Assembly: GCA_964552325.1 (NCBI GenBank)
Contig: CAZKHA010000126.1
Location: forward strand, 1-10,029
Direction: 5' to 3'
From: CAZKCK01 sp964552325
GTDB lineage: Bacteria; Bacteroidota; Bacteroidia; Bacteroidales; TTA-H9
DNA length: 10,029 nucleotides
Each line of letters begins with the position of its first letter. Within the stretch, counting starts at the first letter, position 1. The position numbers and the translations under genes were made by a program. Below, piece by piece: positions 1 to 7,265 of this stretch. The notes below the pieces were generated by a model that worked only from the letters and a program-made list of their open reading frames with translations, was not told where the DNA came from and made no database searches.

Positions 1-90
1 AAACAAAGCTGGGCAGTCAATAACCCTCGTTTCTTCCCTACCAAAGCAGCAGCCGCGTTTCCGCCATTTTTAGGAAGCCTTGAACTTTTG

Positions 91-116
91 GTCCTTTTGG
101 TTCAAGCCAAAAGGAC
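91..116. repeat. 10-bp inverted repeat (hairpin)
   Basis: GTCCTTTTGG (91-100) and CCAAAAGGAC (107-116) are perfect reverse complements around the 6-base loop TTCAAG. It lies 45 bases from the 14-bp hairpin at 162-199 and appears to be part of the same intergenic repeat. No adjacent gene inside the window would use it as a terminator. Confidence 0.7.
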
Positions 117-161
117 AGCAAGATTATAAAGTTTTCAGGGTATGAGCTGAGATTTCACCCC

Positions 162-199
162 TTACTTTTCTTTTCCCGAGCGGGCGAAAAGAAAAGTAA
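162..199. repeat. Perfect 14-bp inverted repeat (hairpin)
   Basis: TTACTTTTCTTTTC (162-175) is the exact reverse complement of GAAAAGAAAAGTAA (186-199). The 10-base spacer includes CCGAGCGG, which together with the neighbouring base can form a small inner CCCG/CGGG stem. It lacks the GC stem plus T-run order of a classical terminator, so a structural element within the surrounding repeat is the better reading. Confidence 0.75.
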
Positions 200-579
200 C
201 CAAAGAAACGCCCTTTTAGGCCCGCTATAATCCCATTGCCAGAATTGCTACGGAAGCCCGCAGCATGCGCAACCCTAGCCATTTGGGGTAACAACCTTTG
301 GGGCTTTTAGGCTAAGCTTTCCCGCCCCAAAACGGTGGGTTGCTTGGTTTTCAACTGAACTTTTGAATACATGGTGACTGCTTGCTTCCTTGAATTCTAA
401 GGCAATAGGATTAAACGCTACTTGAGCCGTACTGCCTGACTGGCTTTGCATTAAGGGCAGCCCCTTGCCCAAAAACATCAATCATCCATCAGCTTTATGA
501 GGTCGATTCTACATTCCCACGAGAATTAGCCCTATTGCCGATCAACTTTCATAGTATTACGCCATCGCTGTTTTCCATT

Positions 580-613
580 CAATCATTGACAATACTCGTT
601 TTGTCAATGATTG
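580..613. repeat. Perfect 13-bp inverted repeat, 8-nt spacer
   Basis: CAATCATTGACAA (580-592) is the exact reverse complement of TTGTCAATGATTG (601-613), separated by TACTCGTT. The arms are AT-rich and no T-run follows, so it is not a typical intrinsic terminator. A dimeric regulator's operator or a mobile-element end are possible; no adjacent gene in the window clarifies which. Confidence 0.75.
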
Positions 614-790
614 GCAAGGTTAAATGGTGCACATTGGCTCAATCTATAAAAAATTCTTGGTCAAAGGGCTAAACGATTTGAAAAAACTATTCGCATAAAG
701 CCCTACGTTCTACAAAAGCCGATTAATTACCCACAAAACACAGCGAAGAGCCTAATAATATCCGTAACGAATCAACCTTTTCAATTAGCT

Positions 791-821
791 AAAAAACGAC
801 ATAAATGACTGTTAATCATTT
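791..821 (-). terminator. Weak candidate terminator after the VOC gene
   Basis: Read on the minus strand, AAATGA and TCATTT arms (positions 821-816 and 808-803) flank a 7-nt loop, and a run of six T (796-791) follows some seven bases later. The stem is short and all but GC-free and the T-run is displaced, so this is only a possible 3' end for the VOC transcript. Confidence 0.2.
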
Positions 822-875
822 TTATAATTTATGTTTCTGGCCTAATTTACAATAGAATTGGGGATACCAAAATTC

Positions 876-1292
876 TTAGTCACCCAACACCACATCATCC
901 TTGTCGTCTAATTCCCAAAATGGATTATACGCCACCTCGAACAAGTGCCCATCGGGATCGCTAAAATAACCGCTATAACCACCCCAAAACACTTTTTGGC
1001 CGGGTTTAACGAGCTTCCCTCCTGCCCTAACGGCTTCTTGCAAAACTTCATCCACTTCTTCAACGGTTTTGGTATTCAGCGATAGCGTGATCCCCGAAAA
1101 ACCTGTTGGTTCATCTACAACGGTAGCATCGGCAGCCAATTCAGTTCGCGGATACAATGAAAGTACGATACCGCCCAACTGGAACAAAGCCAGGGTATCC
1201 ATACTTGAAGATGATTTTTTCCAGCCCAAACCCTTTTCGTAAAAGGTCAATGAGCGTTCAAAATCCCTGACGCCCAAGGTAATAAGGTTCAT
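876..1292 (-). CDS. VOC-superfamily (glyoxalase/dioxygenase fold) protein
   Basis: A protein of about 138 residues with the two-module beta-alpha-beta-beta-beta pattern of the vicinal oxygen chelate fold. Module one reads ITLGVRDFERSLTFYEKGLGW near the N-terminus. Module two ends in the hallmark GYFSDPDGHLFEVAYNP, whose Glu is the usual last metal ligand. The His normally found in the first strand (the H of I-x-H-V-T-L) is absent here (NLITLGV), so a classical glyoxalase I metal site is doubtful. Substrate is unknown. The open frame extends to a TTG at 1322, but that overlaps the -7 promoter box, so translation starts at ATG 1292 or ATG 1304. I prefer 1292 because GAGG sits six bases upstream. 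The gene lies downstream of fabI but is separated from it by a terminator and has its own promoter box. The acidic C-terminal tail (ELDDKDDVVLGD) is typical of soluble cytoplasmic members. Confidence 0.85.
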   Translation of the reverse strand: MNLITLGVRDFERSLTFYEKGLGWKKSSSSMDTLALFQLGGIVLSLYPRTELAADATVVDEPTGFSGITLSLNTKTVEEVDEVLQEAVRAGGKLVKPGQKVFWGGYSGYFSDPDGHLFEVAYNPFWELDDKDDVVLGD

Positions 1293-1319
1293 TTTTTGCC
1301 TCATAAGGATATTTTTTTT

Positions 1320-1327
1320 CAAAATTA
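1320..1327 (-). promoter_or_regulatory. Bacteroidota -7 box (TAATTTTG) for the VOC gene
   Basis: Minus-strand TAATTTTG matches the Bacteroidota -7 consensus TAnnTTTG and lies 15 bases before ATG 1304 and 27 before ATG 1292. I do not find a well-spaced TTTG -33 element, so this rests on one box. It makes the upstream TTG start at 1322 unlikely. Confidence 0.45.
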
Positions 1328-1360
1328 CACAAAAACCAGGGCTTTTACTCCGAAACCAAC

Positions 1361-1395
1361 AAAAAACCCGGTAAGGCTGTTAATCCGAACCGGGT
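1361..1395 (-). terminator. Intrinsic terminator at the end of the bamD-fabI operon
   Basis: On the minus strand, ACCCGGT (1395-1389) pairs with ACCGGGT (1372-1366) across a 16-base loop that can add a GG/CC pair. It is followed directly by a run of six T (1366-1361, sharing the last stem base). It begins 23 bases after the fabI stop. GC-rich stem plus T-run in the right order makes this a convincing Rho-independent terminator, separating fabI from the VOC gene. Confidence 0.85.
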
Positions 1396-1418
1396 ACTGG
1401 TTTGTATTGGAAATGGTA

Positions 1419-2273
1419 CTATTCTTTTTCCAGTTTTTCAATACATTCTTCGCAGTTAAGGCTGCGGCTGTACATGTTCATGGCCTTGGCACTCATACCC
1501 ATCGACGAAAAGCCTCCATCGTGATACAAATTCTGCATAGTAACCTTGCGCGTTAGATCGCTAAACAAAGTAATGCAATAGTCAGCACATTCCTCGGCAT
1601 TGGCATTGCCAAGAGGCGACATCCGTTCGGTAAAATCGAACAAATCGTCTATTCCTTTTACGCCACTACCTGCAGTAGTCATGGTGGGCGATTGGGAGAC
1701 AGTATTTATCCTAACGTGCTTTTCGCGACCATAGATATACCCAAAACTGCGGGCAATTGATTCCAGGACGGCTTTAGCATCGGCCATATCGTTGTAGCGG
1801 AACAAGGTACGCTGCGCAGCAATGTAGGATAAGGCCACAATAGAACCCCATTCACGGATAGCATCCATTTTTTTGGCTACCTGAATTACTTTATGAAACG
1901 AAAGCGCCGAAATATCAAGTGTTTTCTTGAAATATTCATAATCCAGATCATCGTATGTACGGTCCTTGCGAACGTTCATTGACATACCGATGGAGTGCAA
2001 CACAAAATCAATTTGCCCACCAAATCGATCCATAGCGGCTTGATAAACCATTTCGATATCATTTACACTGGTAGCATCAGCTGGAACTACAATACTATCC
2101 GTTTTTTCAGCCAATTCGTTTATCTCGCCAAAACGCAAGGCTACAGGAGTATTGGTAAGCACAAAGCGTGCACCTTCTTCATGTGCCTTTTCGGCAATTT
2201 TCCATGCTATTGACTGATTGTTAAGGGCTCCGAAAATAATACCGGTCTTCCCTTTAAGAAGATTATATGCCAT
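1419..2273 (-). CDS. fabI: Enoyl-[acyl-carrier-protein] reductase (NADH), FabI
   Basis: This 284-residue SDR-family enzyme catalyses the last reduction of each fatty-acid elongation cycle (trans-2-enoyl-ACP to acyl-ACP) in the cytoplasm. Visible landmarks are the Rossmann glycine region GIIFGALNNQSIAWKIA (residues 11-27), the cofactor-binding HSIG (93-96), and the catalytic Y-x6-Y-x6-K type arrangement in which Tyr150, Tyr160 (in RYNDMADAK) and Lys167 match E. coli Tyr146, Tyr156 and Lys163. Length is slightly above the E. coli enzyme because of a C-terminal extension containing CEECIEKLEKE. It is the last gene of the operon: the start follows the recN stop by 28 bases with no promoter box visible between them, and an intrinsic terminator follows. 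The intact Gly at position 96 (E. coli Gly93) gives no sign of the classical triclosan-resistance change. Confidence 0.96.
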   Translation of the reverse strand: MAYNLLKGKTGIIFGALNNQSIAWKIAEKAHEEGARFVLTNTPVALRFGEINELAEKTDSIVVPADATSVNDIEMVYQAAMDRFGGQIDFVLHSIGMSMNVRKDRTYDDLDYEYFKKTLDISALSFHKVIQVAKKMDAIREWGSIVALSYIAAQRTLFRYNDMADAKAVLESIARSFGYIYGREKHVRINTVSQSPTMTTAGSGVKGIDDLFDFTERMSPLGNANAEECADYCITLFSDLTRKVTMQNLYHDGGFSSMGMSAKAMNMYSRSLNCEECIEKLEKE

Positions 2274-2301
2274 ACTTAAATTTTTACCTTAATTGAACAA
2301 C

Positions 2302-3954
2302 CTAATTCAACAATTGTTTAGCGGCCTCTACTGCAGCATCCGTAATTCGCTCATTGCTAAGCATTTTAGCAATTTCTGTAATTCGTTCACTATCTGACAA
2401 GCGTTTGATAAAGCTACTGGTCTCGTTTTTTCCTGCTTCTTTATACACAAAATAATGATCTTGAGCCTTCCCAGCTATCTGTGGTAGATGAGTAATGGCT
2501 ATGATCTGCATCTTGACGGCCATTTTTCGCATCAGTTCCCCTGCCCTTCCAGCAATTTCACCCGAAACGCCCGAATCAATTTCATCAAAAACCAAGGTAG
2601 AGATAAAACTACGATTGACTACCAAGGATTTTAAGGCCAACATAAGCCTTGATAGCTCACCGCCCGAGGCTATTTTACTAATAGGTTTAATCTCTTGCCC
2701 TTTATTAGCCGTAAAAAGAAATTGAGCCTTATCTGTGCCATACGGTGTAAAGCCATCCGTACCTTCAATCTTAATGGCAAGATCTGCATCTGGCATTCCC
2801 AGTAATCGCAAGGTATGAACCAAGTCTTTTTCGATAGGTTGTACAACTTTGAGCCGGGCCTCATGTAAACGGCTTGCCAAAGTGCGCAAAACGCTATAAT
2901 CCTTCGCTATATGTATCTTTAGTTGGTCAATCTGGTCTTGAAGAGAGCCAATACTTGCAAGTTTTTGTTCCACATCCTCAAACACTTGTAACAAGCCTTC
3001 GACACTGCTTACGCGATGCTTTTGCTGTAACCTATATATAACATCTAAGCGATTGCTTACTTCTTCGATTCGCTCAGGATTGTGATGAACGCTTTCGCCA
3101 ATTTTTTCGATGCTTTGCGTAATGTCCTTTAATTCGAAGTTAACCGATGAAAACCGTTGAACCAATTCCTCGGCATCAGGATAAAACTTGGTTAATTGTT
3201 GCAACGAATTCAGCAAACTGCTTAACACAGGCAAAATTGCAGATTCCTCACCATCAAGTGCTTGTGTTAATTGAAAGGAACGCTGCTTAATTTCCTCGGC
3301 ATGGGTCAAGATTTCTTGTTCACGCTCAAGCAGCTCTTGTTCATTGCTTGTAAGCCTAGCTTGCACAAACTCATCACGCAAAAAAATCAAGTAATCCCTT
3401 TCTGTAAGTGCTTTTTTTTCAGATTCTTGTAAGCTCTCCAGTTCAGTTTCAAGGTTTTTGAGGTTCCTGAAAAGAGTTGCATAACTCGCTAGCAAGCTTC
3501 CATTTCCAGCAAAATGGTCAATTATTGAAAGCTGAAAACTTGATTCATTAATCAATAAGGTATGATGTTGCGAATGGATATCAACTAGCTTTTCACCCAA
3601 TTCTTTCATAACACCAAGACTAACAGGGGTATCATTCACAAAAGCGCGCGATTTGCCCGAAGGAAGGATTTCACGACGTAAAATCAATTCTTCACCACTA
3701 TCAAGATCGTTTTGTAGCAAAACATCTTCAACCAATTTCTCATCAACTTTAAAAACCCCTTCAACAGTACACTTTAACGAATTGTTGCGCAGCACCTGTG
3801 TGTCAGCACGATTGCCTAAAATAAGTGCCAAGGCTCCCAAGATTATACTTTTGCCAGCACCTGTTTCACCTGTAATCACGTTAAAACCAGCTCCAAACGA
3901 TATTTGAAGCGAATTGATAAGTGCATAATTCTCGATGCTCAAGCTTTGAAGCAT
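2302..3954 (-). CDS. recN: DNA repair protein RecN (SMC-like ATPase)
   Basis: This 550-residue, full-length RecN acts in double-strand-break repair, holding broken DNA ends together with RecA. Domain order is typical: an N-terminal ATPase half with Walker A GETGAGKS (residues 29-36); a long, Glu/Gln/Leu-rich coiled-coil region at about 150-390 with a less helical middle; and a C-terminal ATPase half carrying the ABC signature SGGELSRLMLALKSL (from about 430), Walker B LVFDEIDSGVSGEIA (about 454-468) and the HLPQIA switch histidine (about 489). The start ATG at 3954 gives the standard N-terminus MLQSLSIENYALI. It sits between the DUF4835 gene (33-base gap) and fabI. I see no LexA/SOS-type operator in the gap, and expression is probably set by the bamD promoter, unlike the SOS-controlled recN of E. 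coli. Confidence 0.97.
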   Translation of the reverse strand: MLQSLSIENYALINSLQISFGAGFNVITGETGAGKSIILGALALILGNRADTQVLRNNSLKCTVEGVFKVDEKLVEDVLLQNDLDSGEELILRREILPSGKSRAFVNDTPVSLGVMKELGEKLVDIHSQHHTLLINESSFQLSIIDHFAGNGSLLASYATLFRNLKNLETELESLQESEKKALTERDYLIFLRDEFVQARLTSNEQELLEREQEILTHAEEIKQRSFQLTQALDGEESAILPVLSSLLNSLQQLTKFYPDAEELVQRFSSVNFELKDITQSIEKIGESVHHNPERIEEVSNRLDVIYRLQQKHRVSSVEGLLQVFEDVEQKLASIGSLQDQIDQLKIHIAKDYSVLRTLASRLHEARLKVVQPIEKDLVHTLRLLGMPDADLAIKIEGTDGFTPYGTDKAQFLFTANKGQEIKPISKIASGGELSRLMLALKSLVVNRSFISTLVFDEIDSGVSGEIAGRAGELMRKMAVKMQIIAITHLPQIAGKAQDHYFVYKEAGKNETSSFIKRLSDSERITEIAKMLSNERITDAAVEAAKQLLN

Positions 3955-3988
3955 GGTGTTAAAGCATTACAAATTGCTGAATTAGAAT

Positions 3989-4885
3989 CTATTTCTCGAG
4001 TATCTTCTGGTATTTCGTACTATTAGCTGGGTCGATTTCCTTAAGGATGTTTACAGCTTTAACTTTATCAGGATCAGGGGCTCCAGAAAAAATATTGATA
4101 AACTCATCGCGTTTTGCATCCAGTATTAACTGAAGAAGGAATGAGCTGGGTTTATCACGATAAGCCCTTTGCAGATACTCAAAGCTATCCATAATAGCTG
4201 AACGGCCACGTTCAAGGTCCTCGGCCATTAAGTCAAGGCCCAAACGATGGTAGTTGTACATAAACTCTCGTAAGGCAGTGTATGATGAGTTGTTTAAATT
4301 CTCAGCTAACCAATACCTGTTTTTCTGGCTTTCAAACGATTTCCATCCACGTTGCGAAGTATTTTGGGCAAGGTTAACAATATTCTGCGCTTTTTCGAAA
4401 TATGGTGTCCCGCCAAATTTATTGTACGAGTCAAAATCGAGACCGATTATAATATATGTATAATACGCGATAAGAGCTGTAAGGTTGGAAGTAATGGTGT
4501 TATCCTGAAACTCAATAGGCTCCAATTCAACATAATTAAATTGGATTGTATTATCAATGTAATTGAGTATGGGCGAATTATACGAAGACTTGTAAACAGG
4601 GCGGCGAGAAACTACATTCATGGTACCCTTAAATTCGTCGGTAGAAACCCGTTCGGTAACATTAATCATCATCGTGCTCTCTATGCGTTCTTCGACCCTA
4701 TATTGATAGTTTGTCCATTTTTTGGTATTCATCAATTCGAATAGGGCGGTTTGCATGGTGTTATACACCTGCCTGTCAGTACCTTCTACTTGCCTTGTAG
4801 TTACCGATATTTGGCAATTCATTTCCTGCGCATAGGCAAAGCCAATCGCTGACAGGAGTACCACAAGAACGATTATTTTTTTCAT
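3989..4885 (-). CDS. porD: DUF4835 family protein, probable type IX secretion protein PorD
   Basis: An exported protein of 298 residues. The N-terminus MKKIIVLVVLLSAIGFAYA is a classical Sec signal peptide with likely signal peptidase I cleavage at AYA|QE, so the mature protein is periplasmic. The body matches my memory of the Bacteroidota-only DUF4835 family: an Asn/Thr-rich N-terminal half, LIAYYTYIIIGLDFDSY, then GGTPYFEKAQNIVN, GWKSFES-KNRYWLAENL and MYNYHRLGLD. Public annotation names this family PorD and links it to the type IX secretion system (gliding and cell-surface export); the biochemical role is not settled. The frame opens at TTG 4891, which would overlap coaBC, but ATG 4885 starts directly at the signal peptide and leaves a 2-base gap after the coaBC stop, so I use it. 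Translational coupling with coaBC is likely. Position beside bamD fits a role at the outer membrane. Confidence 0.85.
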   Translation of the reverse strand: MKKIIVLVVLLSAIGFAYAQEMNCQISVTTRQVEGTDRQVYNTMQTALFELMNTKKWTNYQYRVEERIESTMMINVTERVSTDEFKGTMNVVSRRPVYKSSYNSPILNYIDNTIQFNYVELEPIEFQDNTITSNLTALIAYYTYIIIGLDFDSYNKFGGTPYFEKAQNIVNLAQNTSQRGWKSFESQKNRYWLAENLNNSSYTALREFMYNYHRLGLDLMAEDLERGRSAIMDSFEYLQRAYRDKPSSFLLQLILDAKRDEFINIFSGAPDPDKVKAVNILKEIDPANSTKYQKILEK

Positions 4886-4887
4886 TT

Positions 4888-6108
4888 TCAATTGTTTAAA
4901 TCATTCAATAATTTTACGGCTTCATCAAGGATATCTATAGCGACTTCTTTTTTAGTTTTAAGTGGCAAGGCTTGTTCTTTGCCATTTTTAAATAGCAAAG
5001 TTACCTTGTTGGTAGCTGTGCCAAAACCTGCGCCATCATCCTTTAACGAATTTAAAACGACAGCATCGAGGTTTTTGGTATGTAGTTTTTTTTGGGCATT
5101 GGCTTTTTCGTTATCCGTTTCAAGTGCAAAACCAATAAGAACCTGATCGGCTTTTTTCGTTTTCCCCATCGAAGCCAAAATATCCTGGGTAGGAATCATT
5201 TCAATGAAGAATTGATCATTGGCAATAGCTCCTTTTTTTATCTTACTATTGCTGTAGTTTTTAACGGTAAAATCGGCCACTGCCGCAGCCATAATTGTAA
5301 TTTGAGCATTTGGAAAATGGCTCAGGCAGGCCTCGGCCATTTGTGCGGCCGAGCTAACCTTAATCAGGTTTATAGCGGGATGTTTAGGAATTAACTTAAC
5401 CGGACCACTTACCAACGTAACTTTTGCACCCATTTCGGCGGCTTGTTCGGCAAGCGCAAATCCCATCAATCCACTCGAATGATTGCCAACAAAGCGCACG
5501 GGATCAATTGGTTCAAACGTTGGGCCTGCTGAAATTAGTACATGCTTATGATGCAGTGCTACTTTTTTTTTAAAGTAATTGGCAAGTATTTGTAAGATGG
5601 CTTCGGGTTCTTCAAGCCTGCCTGCACCACACAATCCACTGGCGAGCTCACCTTCGCGGGGTTCAATCAATATATTCCCAAAGTTCTGCAGCTTGCTAAT
5701 ATTAACTTGGGTTGATGGATGGCGATACATGTCCAAATCCATTGCGGGGGCGAAAAAAACAGGGCACTTAGCTGATAAATAAGTTGTTAACAATAGATTA
5801 TCAGCAATGCCATTGGCCATTTTACCCAATGTATTTGCAGAAACGGGAGCCATCAAAAAAAGATCGGCCCAGGCACCCAAATCCACATGGCTCTGCCATT
5901 GCCCATTAGCTGGGTTAAATGGCTGAATTGCGACAGGATGTTTTGATAGAACCGAAAGGGTAAGGGGTGTAACAAAATCGGTAGCCGAAGGGGTCATCAC
6001 AACCTTAACATCAACCCCTTCTTTAATAAGTAGCCTTACCAACAAAGGGATTTTGTATGCTGCAATGCTGCCACTGATGCCTATCAAGATCCTCCGGCCT
6101 TCCAACAT
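4888..6108 (-). CDS. coaBC: Bifunctional phosphopantothenoylcysteine decarboxylase / phosphopantothenate-cysteine ligase CoaBC
   Basis: This 406-residue cytoplasmic protein carries out two successive steps of coenzyme A synthesis. The FMN-dependent CoaC half (about 1-180) shows the GISGSIAAYK start, His74 in SHVDL (E. coli His75), PVSANT (88-93), PAMDLDMY (121-128) and Cys160 in SGLCGAGR. The CoaB half (about 187-400) shows ISAGPTFEPIDPVRFVGNHSSG with Arg205 and Asn209, AAAVADF (274-280), and Lys289 in KIKK; these match the E. coli catalytic residues Arg206, Asn210 and Lys289. Two positions are unusual: Asp124 where E. coli has Asn125 in PxMNxxMW, and Leu214 where the common NxSSGKMG motif has Lys. 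The gene follows rpoZ by 3 bases; the rpoZ-coaBC pairing is also common outside Bacteroidota, supporting the identification of both. Length is normal. Confidence 0.97.
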   Translation of the reverse strand: MLEGRRILIGISGSIAAYKIPLLVRLLIKEGVDVKVVMTPSATDFVTPLTLSVLSKHPVAIQPFNPANGQWQSHVDLGAWADLFLMAPVSANTLGKMANGIADNLLLTTYLSAKCPVFFAPAMDLDMYRHPSTQVNISKLQNFGNILIEPREGELASGLCGAGRLEEPEAILQILANYFKKKVALHHKHVLISAGPTFEPIDPVRFVGNHSSGLMGFALAEQAAEMGAKVTLVSGPVKLIPKHPAINLIKVSSAAQMAEACLSHFPNAQITIMAAAVADFTVKNYSNSKIKKGAIANDQFFIEMIPTQDILASMGKTKKADQVLIGFALETDNEKANAQKKLHTKNLDAVVLNSLKDDGAGFGTATNKVTLLFKNGKEQALPLKTKKEVAIDILDEAVKLLNDLNN

Positions 6109-6111
6109 AGC

Positions 6112-6438
6112 TTAAAAAGTTCCTTTACCTGGATTGTCGTAATAAATCTGGCCGTTTATGAACTCTTGAACTGCTAGGAGCGTGGGTTTGGGGAGCTGTT
6201 CGTAAACCTTGGCTATCTCAATTTGCTCACGGTTTTCAAAAACTTCCTCTAAACTATCACTAGGTGTGGTAAAATCAGCAATCTTTGAGTCAATTTCTTC
6301 TTTGATTTCGAGCGAAATTTGGTTAGCCCTTTTCGAGAGGATGCTAACAGTTTCGTAGATATTGCCGGTTTTGGCATCAAAATCCCTAACGCGACGGGTA
6401 ACAGCGGTGTTTTCAGTTTTAATCTTCTTATAATCCAT
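6112..6438 (-). CDS. rpoZ: DNA-directed RNA polymerase omega subunit
   Basis: This 108-residue protein is the small RNA polymerase subunit that helps fold and assemble beta prime. The omega core is visible as GNIYETVSILSKRANQIS (about residues 25-42), corresponding to the family's N-x-Y-x-x-V-x-x-x-A-x-R-A-x-Q pattern. It is followed near the C-terminus by PKPTLLAVQEFINGQI, matching the (E/D)KPTxxALxEI motif of RpoZ. A linker rich in Asp/Glu/Ser (about 45-75) lies between them. The divergent N-terminus (MDYKKIKTENTAVTRRVRDFD) is as expected for Bacteroidota omega, which many tools miss. It starts 13 bases after bamD and is followed 3 bases later by coaBC. The confidence limit is sequence divergence; gene order makes the call strong. 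Confidence 0.88.
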   Translation of the reverse strand: MDYKKIKTENTAVTRRVRDFDAKTGNIYETVSILSKRANQISLEIKEEIDSKIADFTTPSDSLEEVFENREQIEIAKVYEQLPKPTLLAVQEFINGQIYYDNPGKGTF

Positions 6439-6451
6439 AGGTATGCTTAAA

Positions 6452-7261
6452 TTAGCTATTATCTTCTTTTTTAACTTGTTTAATAGAGCTTTGAATGAGA
6501 TCGGTAGCTTGTTTCATTAATTTGCTTTCGGGGTACAATGCCTTAAAATCATTGTAGGCATTAATGGCTTGCCTGTGCCGCTCAACACGCTTTTCGTCAA
6601 CACTATTTGCTGCATAAAAATGATAGGCCTTAATAATGTTGAACATAGCCTCTTCACGGAAACGGGTATCAGGAAACTCCTGCATCAGTGTTTTATACGA
6701 AACCACTGCTGAAAGGTATTCATCCATATGTAGGTACATATTGGCTATGTTATATGCTTTCTCTTCGAGCTTTAACCTCAGTTTATCAATAAGTTCGTTG
6801 CTACGGTCGAGTTTATCGCTAGCAGGATATTTGTTTATAAATGCCTGAAACTCTTTAATTGCCTCAACACTACTCGTTTGATCGAGGCTAACAGGAGGCG
6901 AGTTTAGGTAACTGCAATAGGCATTCATAAAGTAACACTCCTCGGCATACTTGCTAACAGGATAACTGGTGGCAAAACGTTTAAAGTAATATCCGGCAAG
7001 CATATAATCTTTTTGATAATAGTACGAATACGCATAGAAGTATGACATCTTCTCCTCACGCTCGGTACCCTTAAAAACGGGCATTAGTTGATCGAACAGT
7101 TGAAGAGCTCGATAGTAATCTTTCTTTTCGTATAAAGCTATGGCAGTTTCATACTTCATCTCATTATCAGTGCTTTTAAACACACGTTGATACTTGCTAC
7201 AACCGGCAATTATTGCCATAATGAGCACAAGCAATGTTAATTTAAGGGCGTTTTTAGGCAT
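6452..7261 (-). CDS. bamD: Outer-membrane assembly lipoprotein BamD
   Basis: This 269-residue lipoprotein belongs to the BAM complex, which folds beta-barrel proteins into the outer membrane. The N-terminus MPKNALKLTLLVLIMAIIAG is followed by Cys21, giving a lipobox (IIAGC) for signal peptidase II. The mature part is a series of TPR-like helical repeats: ETAIALYEKKDYYRALQLFDQL, SYYYQKDYMLAGYYFKRFATSYP, EAIKEFQAFINKYP, YLHMDEYLSAVVSYKTLMQEFPDTRFREEAMF and AINAYNDFKALYPES, as in BamD/ComL. The open frame runs further upstream to a TTG at 7300, but that would place residues before the signal peptide and across the promoter box, so ATG 7261 is correct. It is the first gene of a six-gene operon. 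The -7 box ends only four bases before this ATG, so the transcript is probably leaderless. Confidence 0.93.
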   Translation of the reverse strand: MPKNALKLTLLVLIMAIIAGCSKYQRVFKSTDNEMKYETAIALYEKKDYYRALQLFDQLMPVFKGTEREEKMSYFYAYSYYYQKDYMLAGYYFKRFATSYPVSKYAEECYFMNAYCSYLNSPPVSLDQTSSVEAIKEFQAFINKYPASDKLDRSNELIDKLRLKLEEKAYNIANMYLHMDEYLSAVVSYKTLMQEFPDTRFREEAMFNIIKAYHFYAANSVDEKRVERHRQAINAYNDFKALYPESKLMKQATDLIQSSIKQVKKEDNS

Positions 7262-7265
7262 GGCA

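Larger units (their letters stand above)
1..485. repeat. Probable interspersed intergenic repeat with three hairpins
   Basis: No believable gene is present. The stretch contains three inverted repeats: 91-100/107-116 (10 bp, 6-nt loop), 162-175/186-199 (14 bp, 10-nt loop) and 297-304/324-331 (8 bp, 19-nt loop). Minus-strand translations give short blocks that hop between frames, for example residues reading LLFFSPAREKKSK and LLSFWLEPKGPKVQG. From memory, similar peptides occur as spurious small ORFs in many Bacteroidota genomes, which suggests a non-coding repeat family rather than protein; this was not verified. Two minus-strand ORFs overlap it: 275-481 (68 codons) and 124-282 (52 codons, starting MARVAHAAGFRSNS). 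Neither has a recognisable domain, and I regard both as incidental. The outer boundary at base 1 is set by the window, so the element may extend further left. Confidence 0.5.
486..875. other. AT-rich non-coding stretch
   Basis: About 390 bases without a credible ORF or RNA gene on either strand. The only structure I can support is the 13-bp inverted repeat at 580-613 and a weak hairpin at 803-821 near the end of the VOC gene. No recognisable gene fragment was found when reading both strands. Confidence 0.6.

Noticed and set aside
124..282. 52-codon minus-strand ORF (MARVAHAAGFRSNS...)
   Set aside because: It runs straight through the 14-bp inverted repeat. The peptide pattern continues in other frames, which argues against a real gene.
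275..481. 68-codon minus-strand ORF (MMFLGKGLPLMQ...)
   Set aside because: It lies inside the hairpin-rich repeat, has no recognisable domain, promoter or ribosome site, and looks like incidental coding over a repeat.
1296..1556. 86-codon plus-strand ORF across the fabI 3' end
   Set aside because: It is antisense to fabI and passes through the intrinsic terminator; a shadow frame with no domain.
2293..2310. Short TTGAA/TTCAA inverted repeat between recN and fabI
   Set aside because: A five-base AT-rich stem without a T-run is too weak to be a terminator or operator; fabI is better read as part of the operon.
4352..4744. 130-codon plus-strand ORF opposite the porD-like gene
   Set aside because: It is antisense to a well-supported exported protein, with no recognisable domain, promoter or start context.
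4886..4891. TTG start giving a 4-base overlap of the porD-like gene with coaBC
   Set aside because: ATG two codons later begins directly at the signal peptide and is the more likely start.
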